Of a DNA stretch of 64,000 bases, positions 1 to 8,878 are shown piece by piece. Each line of letters opens with the position of its first letter. Positions within the stretch are counted from its first letter, which is position 1. The DNA is from Dyadobacter beijingensis DSM 21582 (GTDB lineage Bacteria; Bacteroidota; Bacteroidia; Cytophagales; Spirosomataceae). The stretch spans positions 310,001 through 374,000 of the forward strand of contig NZ_KB907788.1 in the NCBI RefSeq assembly GCF_000382205.1, read 5' to 3'. Under the pieces are notes generated by a model. It was not told the DNA's origin. It saw only the letters and a list, made by a program, of their open reading frames with translations, and did no database searches. The position numbers were made by a program, and so were the translations under genes.

Positions 1-954
1 ATGGCAGTTGCGCATCACTACGTTGCGGTTGTGAATGGCCTCGCTCCCGCACGTGAGCGCCGCGTGGCAGAAGCCGAAATTCGTATCCTCGATGATGATA
101 TTCGTGTTGCTTCCATTGCCCGCGTCCTTGTCGGCATATGGTCCTTTACCGCCTTTCAATGCGATGGCGTCGTCGTTCACGGCCAGGTAGCAGCCTTTGA
201 CGAGCACATTGTTGCACACGTCGAGGTCGATAGCGTCGGTACTGGGCGCCTTAACGGGCTCGTGCGGCGCGGTAATGCGGACGTTGAGGATCTTGACGTT
301 GTTGCATTGGTAATAATGGCTCGTCCAGAACCCCGAATTTTGCAGCCGCACGTCTTGCACCTGCACGTCGTTGCTTTTCCAGATGAACACCAGCCGCGGC
401 CGCGAGACTTCCAGGTTGGTACAGTTCGGATTTTCCTTCCGCCGCTGCCAGAATGCCTTCCAGTAGTTCAGTCCATTGCCGTCGATCGTCCCGTTTCCCG
501 AAATCGTGAAGCCATTCACGCCGTACGCATTCACGAGCGCGGGAAAATAGTCCAGGTTTTGCCCTTCCATGCGCGAGGGCATCATCGGGTAATCGGCGAT
601 TTTGTCGGAGCCTTTCAGCACGGCGCCTTCGGCCAGGTACAGGTGTGTTTTGGGTTTAAAAAACAGCGCCCCGATCAAAAACGTGCCTTTCGGTACGACG
701 ACCACGCCGCCGCCCGTCGCATTCGCCTCGTCGATCACCCGCTGGATGGCGGCCGTTTGCACCACGTTGCTATCCGGTGAAACGCCATGCTTTGTGAGTA
801 CGAACTGCGTGCCGAGGCTGGCCAGGTCTATTTTGGAAGTGTCTGAAAACCATTGCGGTATGGCAGTCCCGTCGGGGAAGGTCCCGGGCCGGCCCGGTTG
901 TGCCAATGCAGCCGCGGCGATGAGCTGGATGAGGAATATGCATAAGTTTTTCAT
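1..954 (-). CDS. GH28 polygalacturonase-family protein (3' end outside window)
   Basis: The reverse frame is open from the ATG at 954 to the left edge and gives 318 residues without a stop, so the C-terminus is missing. A signal peptide (residues 1-19, ending ALA-Q) points to export. The rest reads as a right-handed beta-helix of glycoside hydrolase family 28: a GGGVVVVPKG motif near 81-90, STDAID at 238-243, NDDAI at 260-264 with the paired aspartates, and CHAALTCGSE near 296-305 in place of the usual GHG motif. The family hydrolyses galacturonan or rhamnogalacturonan backbones or removes terminal galacturonate or rhamnose. The usual asparagine-threonine-aspartate motif is STD here, so exact specificity is uncertain. 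The gene is divergent from the membrane glycosyltransferase at 1110. Family assignment is firm; substrate is inferred from the pectin-related neighbours. Confidence 0.85.
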   Translation of the reverse strand, partial: MKNLCIFLIQLIAAAALAQPGRPGTFPDGTAIPQWFSDTSKIDLASLGTQFVLTKHGVSPDSNVVQTAAIQRVIDEANATGGGVVVVPKGTFLIGALFFKPKTHLYLAEGAVLKGSDKIADYPMMPSRMEGQNLDYFPALVNAYGVNGFTISGNGTIDGNGLNYWKAFWQRRKENPNCTNLEVSRPRLVFIWKSNDVQVQDVRLQNSGFWTSHYYQCNNVKILNVRITAPHEPVKAPSTDAIDLDVCNNVLVKGCYLAVNDDAIALKGGKGPYADKDAGNGSNTNIIIEDTNFGFCHAALTCGSEAIHNRNVVMRNCH

Positions 955-1109
955 AACCCCTTGAAGGCTGGGCACGGCGTGTTTTACTCAATCCAGGGAA
1001 GGTGAAAATGCGGTTTTACAAATGATTGAATGGTGACATGGCGTGCAGCGAGCGACCTTAGAACGATGTCCAGAAAGGTAACAGGCAACCTTTTTTTACG
1101 ACAAGAATC

Positions 1110-2603
1110 GTGGAGACAAACATAACGCGGCGCGGATCTGATTTAATGACAATTTTTGGTTGGATTTTTACCATTTCGTTTATCGCGATGACCTTTATTC
1201 CGCGATCATTCGATCATGTCATGTTTGTTGACGGGCTGGCCTATGCGGCTATTTCACGCAATATGGCGCAAGGCTTCGGGACATTTTGGGCACCTTATTT
1301 CGCAGATTCGTTCTGGCTGAATTATAACAACCTCTGTGCATTTTTTTGCGAACATCCGCCGCTGATGTTTGGCATGCAATCCATGCTTTTCAAAATCATG
1401 GGCGATACGACGGCCGTCGAGAACTGCTATAATGCCCTTGTACTTGCAGCAACCATCGTGCTGATCACACTGATCTGGCGACAACTTTTTGCCCATAACC
1501 CGTCGCTGAAAGCCCAAGCCTGGCTGCCGGTACTGATGTGGTACAGCCTGCGCATTGTATGGTGGGCTGTACCGAACAATATGCTCGATACGACGATGGC
1601 GATGTTCTGCCTGGCTGCGTGTTATACGCAAACGCGCGCATTATCGTGCAAAGGCAATGCAATCGGGCATTGGATATTATCGAGCCTCTTCATATTTCTG
1701 GCTTGCCTGACGAAGGGCCCCGTTGGACTTTTCCCAGTGGCATTTCCGGTCCTGCATTACCTGGTTTATAAAGAAAAGCCAAAGCGGGTATTCGGCGGAA
1801 CGGCAATTTTAACACTGACATTTGCATTGCTATTAATAATCACATTAGCATATCCGCCTGCCAATCTGCTGTTAACGAGTTATTTCGAAGGGCAGGTGAT
1901 GATGGCTATTTTACAAAAAAGGGAGCACGCCGGGGAGCATTGGACCGCGCATTTTTATCTGTTGAAAATGCTGTTAGTCAATTGCATTCCGCATTTGATT
2001 CTGACCGGTGGAATCTGGCTGATCGCAAGGTTGCAAATTGTGAAAGCAGCATTATCGGATTCAACAAAGCGGACCGTGTTTTTGAACCTGCTTATTATAA
2101 TGTCGATTATCGGCCCGATGTCTGTCAGCATTAAGCAAAGTGACCCGTATTTAATGCCGCTCACGCCGTTTGTCGCTATTTTATTTGCCGCAGTTAGTGT
2201 TGAACGAATCGTTTTGTGGTGCAGGCAATTCCGGTTTCAAAGCCGTTTTGTATTCATTACCGCTTCGGTTTGCTGTGTCATCATCATGGTCTATTCTTTA
2301 TTTAACCCCGCCTGGGACCGGATGTACGAAGTGTCGACGGACCTGGCGCGGCACATCCCCGCCGGCCGCCACATTTACCTTGCCCCGGACATTTCCACCT
2401 CCTCCGAGCTCCAAACGCCGCTGCAACGCTACGCCCGCCTCTCCGTCGCATTCGATTCCACCGCCACACGCTATACCTATCTAGACGACCCGGCCACCGC
2501 TTCCGACTCCATCACCGCCTCGCCGCATTTCAGAGTAGTACCGCTTGCCGGCAGCGCCATGCTGGTGATAAGGCTGGATAATGGCAGCATTTCGGCGAAG
2601 TAG
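1110..2603 (+). CDS. Membrane glycosyltransferase, ArnT/PMT-like (GT-C fold)
   Basis: This is a 497-residue polytopic membrane protein. After a short N-terminal tail comes one hydrophobic segment, then a periplasmic loop with FVDGLAYAAISRNMA, which resembles the acidic first loop of lipid-linked sugar transferases such as ArnT and protein mannosyltransferases. About ten more hydrophobic stretches follow, then a soluble tail from about residue 405. These enzymes take a sugar from a polyprenyl-phosphate carrier and place it on lipid A, protein or glycan outside the membrane; the acceptor is unknown. The GTG at 1110 gives the longest frame and an ATG at 1146 would give 485 residues; neither has a clear ribosome-binding site. 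GC is odd: about 37-48% through the membrane part, rising above 60% after about 2330. A terminator-like hairpin follows the stop. Confidence 0.7.
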   Translation: METNITRRGSDLMTIFGWIFTISFIAMTFIPRSFDHVMFVDGLAYAAISRNMAQGFGTFWAPYFADSFWLNYNNLCAFFCEHPPLMFGMQSMLFKIMGDTTAVENCYNALVLAATIVLITLIWRQLFAHNPSLKAQAWLPVLMWYSLRIVWWAVPNNMLDTTMAMFCLAACYTQTRALSCKGNAIGHWILSSLFIFLACLTKGPVGLFPVAFPVLHYLVYKEKPKRVFGGTAILTLTFALLLIITLAYPPANLLLTSYFEGQVMMAILQKREHAGEHWTAHFYLLKMLLVNCIPHLILTGGIWLIARLQIVKAALSDSTKRTVFLNLLIIMSIIGPMSVSIKQSDPYLMPLTPFVAILFAAVSVERIVLWCRQFRFQSRFVFITASVCCVIIMVYSLFNPAWDRMYEVSTDLARHIPAGRHIYLAPDISTSSELQTPLQRYARLSVAFDSTATRYTYLDDPATASDSITASPHFRVVPLAGSAMLVIRLDNGSISAK

Positions 2604-2631
2604 GCCGCCCCGGATGCAGGGGCAGCCTTTT
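2603..2631 (+). terminator. Probable intrinsic terminator after the glycosyltransferase
   Basis: Bases 2603-2611 pair with 2619-2627 with one mismatch and a seven-base loop. A short run of four T follows. It begins on the last base of the glycosyltransferase stop codon. The short T-run makes it a moderate prediction. Confidence 0.5.
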
Positions 2632-2658
2632 CATGGCATAGATGCAAACGGCTGGTTT

Positions 2659-3903
2659 TTATTTAAACCCGAAAATAAAAGGAAATACGAAGGTCACTAC
2701 TGCCGCCCAAATGCTGTAAATCGGCAGGAAAAGGGCCAGTGATGCGCCTACCGTAGTCAGATCCGACTTGCGGTTTAGCGCGCCGAAGAGTTTGAGCCCG
2801 ATATAAAAAAGGTGTGCGAGCATGAGCACATTGGCACCGAGTATGGCCGCGCGGTTGGGTGTAATGCCCCATTCGGCAATGCGGAAGAGGACGGCCGATA
2901 GCGCGATGCTGTTCACGACCAGGGTTACCGCCGAAAGCAGGAACAGCAGGATCAACTGGAAGCGGTTGCTGCCCGATTGGTGCGTTTCTGCCACGGAGAA
3001 GAAGATCAGCGCCATCACGCCCACGAGCAAGCCATTGAAAAGGACAAGGAATTCACGGTCGTGGTAGGGATTTTTGCCTGCGAAAAGCGTTGCAGAAAGG
3101 TATACGACGAGCATAGCGAGCGCAATGGGACTGAAAATCCGGGCGATAACCGGCGGCACGCGGTTTACGAGCGTAGGCTGCACGCGGGTAATGAATGTGG
3201 CCACGACGGGTAGTGCCGCGAGTCCGCTGATGACGATATATTGGGAGTAAAAATGCTGAATATCCATGCCGATCAGGCCGAACAGATTGATGGTCAATGC
3301 GCTCGTGAGCCCGCCCGAGATCACGAGCAGGGCAGCCATAACCAGGAGTTCACCGTTGTAACGCACGAATGCCAGCCAGCTTTCGCCGTCGCGCCAGGTG
3401 CCGCCCCGGAAAATGTACCCTAGCACGGCCCAGAGTAGTAGTGGTAAATGAATGCACGAGAGAATGAGCGTGTCGCTGGAATTGTCCTTCGGAAGCATAT
3501 TGATGAACACCGCCGACAATGCGGCGAAACCGAACGCAAGCATGCGCGTAGTGGCCGACGCGCCGTTTTTCCAGGCGAAATAGGCGATCAGCGCCGGGAA
3601 AACGATGAAGCCTACATTGCGGGAATAGAAAAATTCCTCGTCGATGGAAAGCAGCTGGGGCAGTTTCGCCACCAGTATCGCGAACAGCGAGGCCGCTACC
3701 ACGAACGTCCGTTCGGCGGGCGTGCCCCAGGTGGATTCTTCGCGGGAGAAATTGAGGCGCTGGTACCAGCCATCGGCCAGCAGGTTGCCGGGGAGCTCGG
3801 GGTACAATGCATTGAATGCCGCCTTGAAGCCAGGCTTGTTGCCGCGGTACAACCGTTCCAGTTGCTGCGGGTTTTGTTGGTTTAACAGGATTTCTTCGCG
3901 CAT
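2659..3903 (-). CDS. DUF4153-like polytopic membrane protein
   Basis: The protein has 414 residues. A soluble N-terminus of about 65 residues is followed by roughly eleven hydrophobic segments spread to the C-terminus. Its overall form and the late motif GITPNRAAILGANVLMLAH resemble the DUF4153 family of inner-membrane proteins, whose function is not known. The start is a clean ATG, and a well-formed Bacteroidota promoter lies 86 bases upstream. It is transcribed toward the glycosyltransferase and appears to be a single-gene unit. Nothing in the neighbours suggests a role. The family name is from recognition only and was not checked with a profile search. Confidence 0.6.
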   Translation of the reverse strand: MREEILLNQQNPQQLERLYRGNKPGFKAAFNALYPELPGNLLADGWYQRLNFSREESTWGTPAERTFVVAASLFAILVAKLPQLLSIDEEFFYSRNVGFIVFPALIAYFAWKNGASATTRMLAFGFAALSAVFINMLPKDNSSDTLILSCIHLPLLLWAVLGYIFRGGTWRDGESWLAFVRYNGELLVMAALLVISGGLTSALTINLFGLIGMDIQHFYSQYIVISGLAALPVVATFITRVQPTLVNRVPPVIARIFSPIALAMLVVYLSATLFAGKNPYHDREFLVLFNGLLVGVMALIFFSVAETHQSGSNRFQLILLFLLSAVTLVVNSIALSAVLFRIAEWGITPNRAAILGANVLMLAHLFYIGLKLFGALNRKSDLTTVGASLALFLPIYSIWAAVVTFVFPFIFGFK

Positions 3904-3988
3904 AAAACAATGAAGGACAATGGTGATCTGCTCATTTAAGTGGTGAATAAGTGTATTGTTTTCTATACTTAAAAAGTACTTTGTAGTT

Positions 3989-4018
3989 CAAAGTTAAAAA
4001 CGATTTACATTCCTGCAA
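3989..4018 (-). promoter_or_regulatory. Bacteroidota-type promoter for the DUF4153-like gene
   Basis: On the minus strand TTG (4018-4016) and TAACTTTG (3996-3989) are separated by exactly 19 bases. This fits the -33 TTG / -7 TAnnTTTG pattern of the primary sigma factor of this phylum. It is the best promoter match found in the window and would give a leader of about 75-80 bases. Confidence 0.55.
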
Positions 4019-4190
4019 CAGGTTTTGGGTAAATTTTTTTGCGGGACTTTTCCGGAACCTGTTTTCCAATGCCCGGGGCATCTCCTTAGCCGCCAGCCGT
4101 TCAATAATTTCTGAAACCGCTAAATGGATAACGCTTTACCGATAGTTTGAACACGGTTTATTTTGTGCTGAAAATCAAACTGATACAACA

Positions 4191-4322
4191 ATGGAATTAT
4201 CAATTGGCATGTGGGCCGGGCTGGTCCAGATCGGGATCGCGGTAGCCATCGCCGCAATAGGCATCCGCATCGTTCTCGAACTCCGCAAAACAGAACTGAA
4301 CGAACGCATTCACACGAAATAG
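4191..4322 (+). CDS. Small single-span membrane protein (43 aa), uncharacterised
   Basis: A short open frame from ATG to TAG encodes 43 residues. The first 30 are hydrophobic and glycine/alanine-rich (MELSIGMWAGLVQ, then IGIAVAIAAIGIRIVLEL). The last 13 are charged and end in ERIHTK. This is the form of a one-helix membrane peptide with a cytoplasmic tail. It stands alone, 104 bases ahead of the Tat-exported TIM-barrel gene on the same strand, and could be a leader gene of that unit. I recognise no family. Good codon use and a clear helix-then-charge pattern support it, but its length makes chance possible. Confidence 0.45.
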   Translation: MELSIGMWAGLVQIGIAVAIAAIGIRIVLELRKTELNERIHTK

Positions 4323-4426
4323 GGCCGGTCGGTTCGGGTTCGTACAGGTCCCGCGCAAGTAAGGGCGTTAAATAATTGGCATTGCCCGCGTTTGCGAATA
4401 TATTTCCGGACATTTTCCTGAATCCT

Positions 4427-5347
4427 ATGAACCGATCATCTTCTTTTTCCCGCCGGGATTTCCTGGCAGCGGCTTCGGCAACCCTGGCGTTGCCGCTCAT
4501 CCAGCCGCTCAGCGCATTGGCCAAGGCCCGGCCCCTCTTTTCCTATTCCACACTGGCCTGTCCGAAATGGGATTGGCCCACCATTGTCAAATACGCTTCC
4601 GAAAACGGGTACCACGGCATCGAAATCCGTGGTGTGCTCGATTGCATGGATTTGCCCAAATGCACCGAATTCAGCAGCCCGCAAAACATCGCACAGTCGC
4701 GTAAGCTGGCAGAAGATAAGGGTTTGCGCATTGTAGACCTCGGTTCGTCCGCGGCACTGCATATGGCCGACCCCGCCTTGCGCCAGAAAAACCTCGACGA
4801 AGCCAAGCGGTTTATCGACCTGGCCCGGCAGCTGAATTGTCCGTACGTGCGGGTATTCCCCAACGATTTGCCCAAGGACCAGGAGGTGGCTAAAACCATC
4901 GAACTCATCAGTACCGGCCTGCTCGAACTGGGCGATTATGCCAAAAACACCTCCGTCACCGTCCTGCTCGAATCGCATGGCGACGTGACGAAAAAGGACA
5001 TTCTCGCCACCGTCATGGGCAAGGCCGAGCACAAGCACGTGGGGTTGATCTGGGATATTTTCAATATGTGGTCGGTCACGAAGGAGCCGCCGAAAGAGGT
5101 GTATGCTACATTGAAAAAATATATCCGCCACACGCACATCAAGGATGGCATCCTGAAAGACGGGAAGATCCAATACGTGCCTGTCGGCAAGGGAGAGGGG
5201 CCATTGCAGGAAGCGATTTCGGCATTGGTGAAAGACAACTACAAAGGCTATTACAGCTTCGAATGGGAGAAAAAATGGCACCCCGAGATCGAAGACCCGG
5301 AAATTGTCATTCCTGCCTATCCGAAGCTGATGCAGCGGTATTTTTAA
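4427..5347 (+). CDS. Tat-exported sugar phosphate isomerase/epimerase-like TIM-barrel protein
   Basis: The 306-residue protein starts at ATG 4427, because a twin-arginine signal (SRRDFLAAASA, residues 8-18) follows directly. The longer frame from TTG 4376 would bury it. The mature part is an AP-endonuclease-2/xylose-isomerase-like TIM barrel. Likely metal and catalytic residues lie on successive strands: E182 in LLESHGD, D210 in LIWDIFNMW, H237 in HTHIKDG and E279 in YYSFEWEKKW. Relatives isomerise or epimerise sugars or keto-sugars, and periplasmic versions are common in plant-glycan-degrading Bacteroidota. Its stop overlaps the stop of the convergent GH43 gene by four bases. The fold is secure; the substrate is not known. 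Confidence 0.8.
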   Translation: MNRSSSFSRRDFLAAASATLALPLIQPLSALAKARPLFSYSTLACPKWDWPTIVKYASENGYHGIEIRGVLDCMDLPKCTEFSSPQNIAQSRKLAEDKGLRIVDLGSSAALHMADPALRQKNLDEAKRFIDLARQLNCPYVRVFPNDLPKDQEVAKTIELISTGLLELGDYAKNTSVTVLLESHGDVTKKDILATVMGKAEHKHVGLIWDIFNMWSVTKEPPKEVYATLKKYIRHTHIKDGILKDGKIQYVPVGKGEGPLQEAISALVKDNYKGYYSFEWEKKWHPEIEDPEIVIPAYPKLMQRYF

Positions 5348-6918
5348 TCGTACTTCATTTCAACGGCCTTGATTTCGCTCTTTCGGGCGGCAGGGCCGGT
5401 GATGCTGATACCCACCCTTGGCGCCCGGTCCCAACGCGGCAGCCAGGGGGCTTCCATTTGCACCGACGACGTGAGCGAATCGATTTTCTGCCCTTTCACA
5501 GCCCAGCTGAACGTGTAGAAGCGCCCGTAGCGGCATTGCAGTTCGAGGCGGATGTTTTTGTATTTATCAGGGATTTCCTGTGTTTTGAGTGTTTCGTATT
5601 TGCCGTCTCTGATCTGCCAGAGCTCCACGCGGTTTTTGCCCGCACCATAGCCGATGGCATTCTGCGCGTCGCCGTAAATGACGATATTTTGCAGCGCATC
5701 TTCTTTCGTAACCACTTCCGCGGCAAATGTGTAATTGCCTTTCCGGACGGTATTGCCGAGGAAATTGCCCGTCATCGCCGGGTTTTCGCTCTCGATTTCC
5801 AGTGCATTGCGGCTTACGGCAAATTTCGGTTTCGGCTGGCCGGCGTCGAACACCCACGGAAGCCGGAGCGTGTCGCGGTCGTAGTTGACGGAAAAGTTAT
5901 AAATATGCGGCAGCGCCGTGCCTGCACCGGTGGGTGCCTCTGCCTGTGCGGGAGGCGTTTTGCCATAACGGAATGCCGGCCATTTGGTCGTTTCGTCCCA
6001 AACGAGCTCGCTCAGCACACCCTGCCGCCCGCCGAATGTGAATTCTGAGCCGTTGTAGGCGTGGTGCAGGTAAAAATAGCGGCGGTCGGGCGTGAGCACC
6101 ACCGTTCCGTGCCCCGGACATTTCCAGGTATCGTCCCCGAAGAGGACGGGATTGTTTTCGTACTTCACCCACGGGCCTTGCAGGCTGGTAGCCCGGGCCA
6201 GGCCCACCTGGTAATCGCAGCGGTCGCCGCAGCAGGCATTGCCGGAATACAGCATATACCAATAGCTGCCCCTCTTGAATATGGCCTGTCCCTCGGCGCC
6301 GCCCGCTTCCCAGCCGGCCGGATCTGCTTTGATCAGGCTGAATTCCTTGCCCGTTACTTTCAGGCCGTCGGGCGACAGCTCGGCGCCGAGCAGTTCGATG
6401 CCACGGTCTTTGTCGAGGCCGTAGGCTTTCCAGGTGATGAAAAGTTTGCCTTTGTCTTCCACCACATAGGCGTCAATCGCTTCTTTCGTCCATTCGATGA
6501 TCACGCCGTGGTCTTTGAAGCCTTTGGTAATATCCTTCGTACTCGCCACGCCGATCACCGACTGCTTGTCGGCCTTCCGGCGGGCGGTATAGTACACATA
6601 AAATGTCCCGTTGCGGAAAAACAGCTCCGGCGCCCAGTAGCTGCCCATCGTCCATTTGGGCAGATCTGTGAATACCGGGCCTACATATTCCCAGTTGACG
6701 AGGTCTTTCGAGCTGTAAATAGGGTAGGCCGGCCCCCATTCCGACGACGTTCCTGCCGCATAGTAGGTATCGCCCACACGGATCACCGACGGGTCCGCGA
6801 AGTCGCCCGCGATCACGGGGTTGCGGTACGTGAGCACTCGTGCGGGCGCAGGCTTCTGCGCGAGTGCGCTCGTGGCGGAAAGGATGGTGAGCAGCAGTAT
6901 TCGGGGCAGGAACTTCAT
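5344..6918 (-). CDS. Secreted glycoside hydrolase family 43 with C-terminal beta-sandwich
   Basis: The protein has 524 residues with a signal peptide (1-20, ATSALA-Q). Residues 30-330 form a five-bladed GH43 propeller. The general base is D42 in GDFADPS, the pKa-modulating aspartate is probably D149 in EAIDAYVVED, and the acid is E209 in GGAEGQAIF. The YYAAGTSSEWG and YWAPELFFRNG segments are typical. Residues 340-524 look like the beta-sandwich often attached to GH43 enzymes. GH43 members remove arabinofuranose, xylose or galactose from side chains of pectin, xylan or arabinogalactan; the subfamily cannot be fixed by eye. A cysteine-rich insert (NACCGDRCDY) lies near 227-236. It stands alone, convergent with the TIM-barrel gene. 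Confidence 0.88.
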   Translation of the reverse strand: MKFLPRILLLTILSATSALAQKPAPARVLTYRNPVIAGDFADPSVIRVGDTYYAAGTSSEWGPAYPIYSSKDLVNWEYVGPVFTDLPKWTMGSYWAPELFFRNGTFYVYYTARRKADKQSVIGVASTKDITKGFKDHGVIIEWTKEAIDAYVVEDKGKLFITWKAYGLDKDRGIELLGAELSPDGLKVTGKEFSLIKADPAGWEAGGAEGQAIFKRGSYWYMLYSGNACCGDRCDYQVGLARATSLQGPWVKYENNPVLFGDDTWKCPGHGTVVLTPDRRYFYLHHAYNGSEFTFGGRQGVLSELVWDETTKWPAFRYGKTPPAQAEAPTGAGTALPHIYNFSVNYDRDTLRLPWVFDAGQPKPKFAVSRNALEIESENPAMTGNFLGNTVRKGNYTFAAEVVTKEDALQNIVIYGDAQNAIGYGAGKNRVELWQIRDGKYETLKTQEIPDKYKNIRLELQCRYGRFYTFSWAVKGQKIDSLTSSVQMEAPWLPRWDRAPRVGISITGPAARKSEIKAVEMKYD

Positions 6919-7067
6919 TCGGATGCGGATTGATGGAATTGCGAATAAAGGGATTTATTCCCGAATAATAAACCGCATAATCCGCCGGAGAAGTGGTGAC
7001 AGGGCCTGCGAGGGGTTGATATGATGCGGAATAATTAGAATATTGCGACATTACTCGCACCACCCCC

Positions 7068-8129
7068 ATGGACTATTTGAAGCTATCCCTTGAAATTGCC
7101 GGCTCGCTGATTGTGCTGATGTCGCTGATCCCGCTCATCCGGAGTGATTACTGGACATTCAGGGTTTTTGAATACCCGCGATTGCAAAAACTGGTACTCA
7201 GCGTCGCCATTACCGGCATTTATCTCAGTCTGTTTTTTTCCAAAGAGAGCCGAACGCTGCTGTTTACCGGGGCATTTACCCTCAATAGCTTATACCTGTG
7301 CTATCTGATTTACCCGTTTACGCCACTGGCGCGCAAGGCGATATTGCCTGTGAAGAAGCATTTGCCGGATAACAGGGTTTCGATATTGTCCTCCAATGTG
7401 TTGCAGGATAATAAAAATGCCGCCGGTTGTCTCGGCATCATCCGCAAATACGATCCGGACATTGTGCTGCTACTGGAAACCGATCGTTTCTGGTTCGAAA
7501 ATACGCTCGCATTGCGGGAAACGTATCCCTATGAAATGCCGGTGCCGCTGGAAAATACGTATGGAATGCTGCTTTATTCGCGGTTGGAGCTTTCCGAGAC
7601 CGCCGTCCGGTATTTGGTGGATGAGGAAATTCCTTCCATTAAAACAATAGTAACCCTGCCTTCGGGTAAGAAGGTACAGCTTTTCTGTGTGCACCCCACG
7701 CCCCCGGTGCCAGGTGAGAATACCCATTCGACGGAGCGCGACAAGGAGCTGCTGCTCGTAGCCAAAGAGGTGAAAGCGAGTAATTTGCCATGTATAGTAG
7801 TAGGTGATTTGAACGACGTCGCGTGGTCCTACACGACGGATTTGTTTACCAAAATCAGCGGCCTGCTGGATCCGCGCCTGGGCAGAGGTTTTTACAACAC
7901 TTTCCATGCCGGTATCCCGGTGCTGCGCTTCCCGCTCGATCACGTTTTTTGCTCCACCGACTTCAAACTTGTGGAGCTCGCCCGGCTGGAAAACTTCTCG
8001 TCCGACCATTTCCCGATCCTGCTCACATTACAATACGAGCCCGCCGCGAGCGCCGAGCAGGAAGAGCCGGAGGCCGAACCGGAAGATATTGAATTGGCCA
8101 ATGAAAAAATCGCGAAAGAAACAGAATGA
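7068..8129 (+). CDS. Membrane-anchored endonuclease/exonuclease/phosphatase-family protein
   Basis: The protein has 353 residues. Three hydrophobic segments (about 8-24, 40-57 and 63-84) anchor a C-terminal EEP-fold domain (103-325). Catalytic marks of the fold are visible: N110 on the first strand, E137 in LLLETD, H209 in CVHP, D247 and N249 in GDLND, and the final D313-H314 pair in SSDHFPI. EEP enzymes cleave phosphodiesters or phosphate esters with a divalent metal, and membrane forms of this layout are common but rarely studied. A charged tail (EQEEPEAEPEDIE) ends the protein. Its stop overlaps the start of the esterase gene as ATGA, so the two are probably translationally coupled, although no shared pathway is obvious. 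Confidence 0.8.
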   Translation: MDYLKLSLEIAGSLIVLMSLIPLIRSDYWTFRVFEYPRLQKLVLSVAITGIYLSLFFSKESRTLLFTGAFTLNSLYLCYLIYPFTPLARKAILPVKKHLPDNRVSILSSNVLQDNKNAAGCLGIIRKYDPDIVLLLETDRFWFENTLALRETYPYEMPVPLENTYGMLLYSRLELSETAVRYLVDEEIPSIKTIVTLPSGKKVQLFCVHPTPPVPGENTHSTERDKELLLVAKEVKASNLPCIVVGDLNDVAWSYTTDLFTKISGLLDPRLGRGFYNTFHAGIPVLRFPLDHVFCSTDFKLVELARLENFSSDHFPILLTLQYEPAASAEQEEPEAEPEDIELANEKIAKETE

Positions 8130-8878
8130 CAAGTCTACGCTCGTGCCGATTCCTGGCAGCTCTTTGTATGCTGCTGTTCATGAGTTTGATACCGGCTGGG
8201 CGGCCGATTACCGTCTACCTCGTCGGCGACTCCACGATGTCTGTCAAGCAGACGCGCTACTATCCCGAAGCTGGCTGGGGAATGCCGTTCGTATACTTTT
8301 TTGATGAAGGCGTGAAAGTCGACAACCGCGCGATGAACGGGCGGAGCACCCGGACATTCATCGAGGAAGGCCGCTGGCAGCCCGTGGCGGATAGCCTGCG
8401 CGAGGGCGATTACGTACTGATCCAGTTCGGGCATAATGATGAGGTGAAAACCAAGAAAAGCTACGTCGACGAAGCAGGTTTTCAGCAAAACCTCGTCCGC
8501 TTTATTGAGGAAACACGGGCTAAAAAGGCTTATCCGGTACTGATCACCCCCGTGGCGAGGCGGAGCTTCGATGCCGATGGCAAAATCCAGGAAACGCATG
8601 CCGTGTATGCGCAGCTGGTGCGGGATGTGGCCGCCGCGCAGCAAGCACCGTTGATCGACCTCGACAAAACCAGCCAGGCATTGCTGCAAAAAATGGGGCC
8701 TGAGAACTCCAAAATGCTGTTTCTCCACATGGCGCCCGGGGAGCACCCCAACTATCCCGAAGGCAAGGAGGATAATACGCATTTCAATGAGCTGGGTGCC
8801 CGCAAAATGGCCGAACTTGTACTGGCCGACCTGAAAGCCCAGAAAATCGGATTGGCCGATCGCGTTGTAAAATACTGA
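8126..8878 (+). CDS. SGNH esterase, rhamnogalacturonan acetylesterase-like (CE12)
   Basis: The protein has 250 residues, with a hydrophobic signal peptide over about 1-26. The four SGNH blocks are present: GDSTM with nucleophile S36, the glycine block near NGRSTRTF (71-78), GHND with N104, and the DNTH block giving D216 and H219. The order and spacing match carbohydrate esterase family 12, which removes acetyl groups from rhamnogalacturonan I so that backbone enzymes can act. The start ATG overlaps the stop of the EEP gene by four bases. The function fits the GH28, GH43 and GH106 genes nearby. Other acetylated glycans are possible substrates. Confidence 0.85.
   Translation: MTSLRSCRFLAALCMLLFMSLIPAGRPITVYLVGDSTMSVKQTRYYPEAGWGMPFVYFFDEGVKVDNRAMNGRSTRTFIEEGRWQPVADSLREGDYVLIQFGHNDEVKTKKSYVDEAGFQQNLVRFIEETRAKKAYPVLITPVARRSFDADGKIQETHAVYAQLVRDVAAAQQAPLIDLDKTSQALLQKMGPENSKMLFLHMAPGEHPNYPEGKEDNTHFNELGARKMAELVLADLKAQKIGLADRVVKY

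Noticed and set aside
1..780. 259-codon plus-strand open frame at the left edge
   Set aside because: Opposite the partial GH28 gene, whose minus-strand frame has signal peptide and catalytic motifs.
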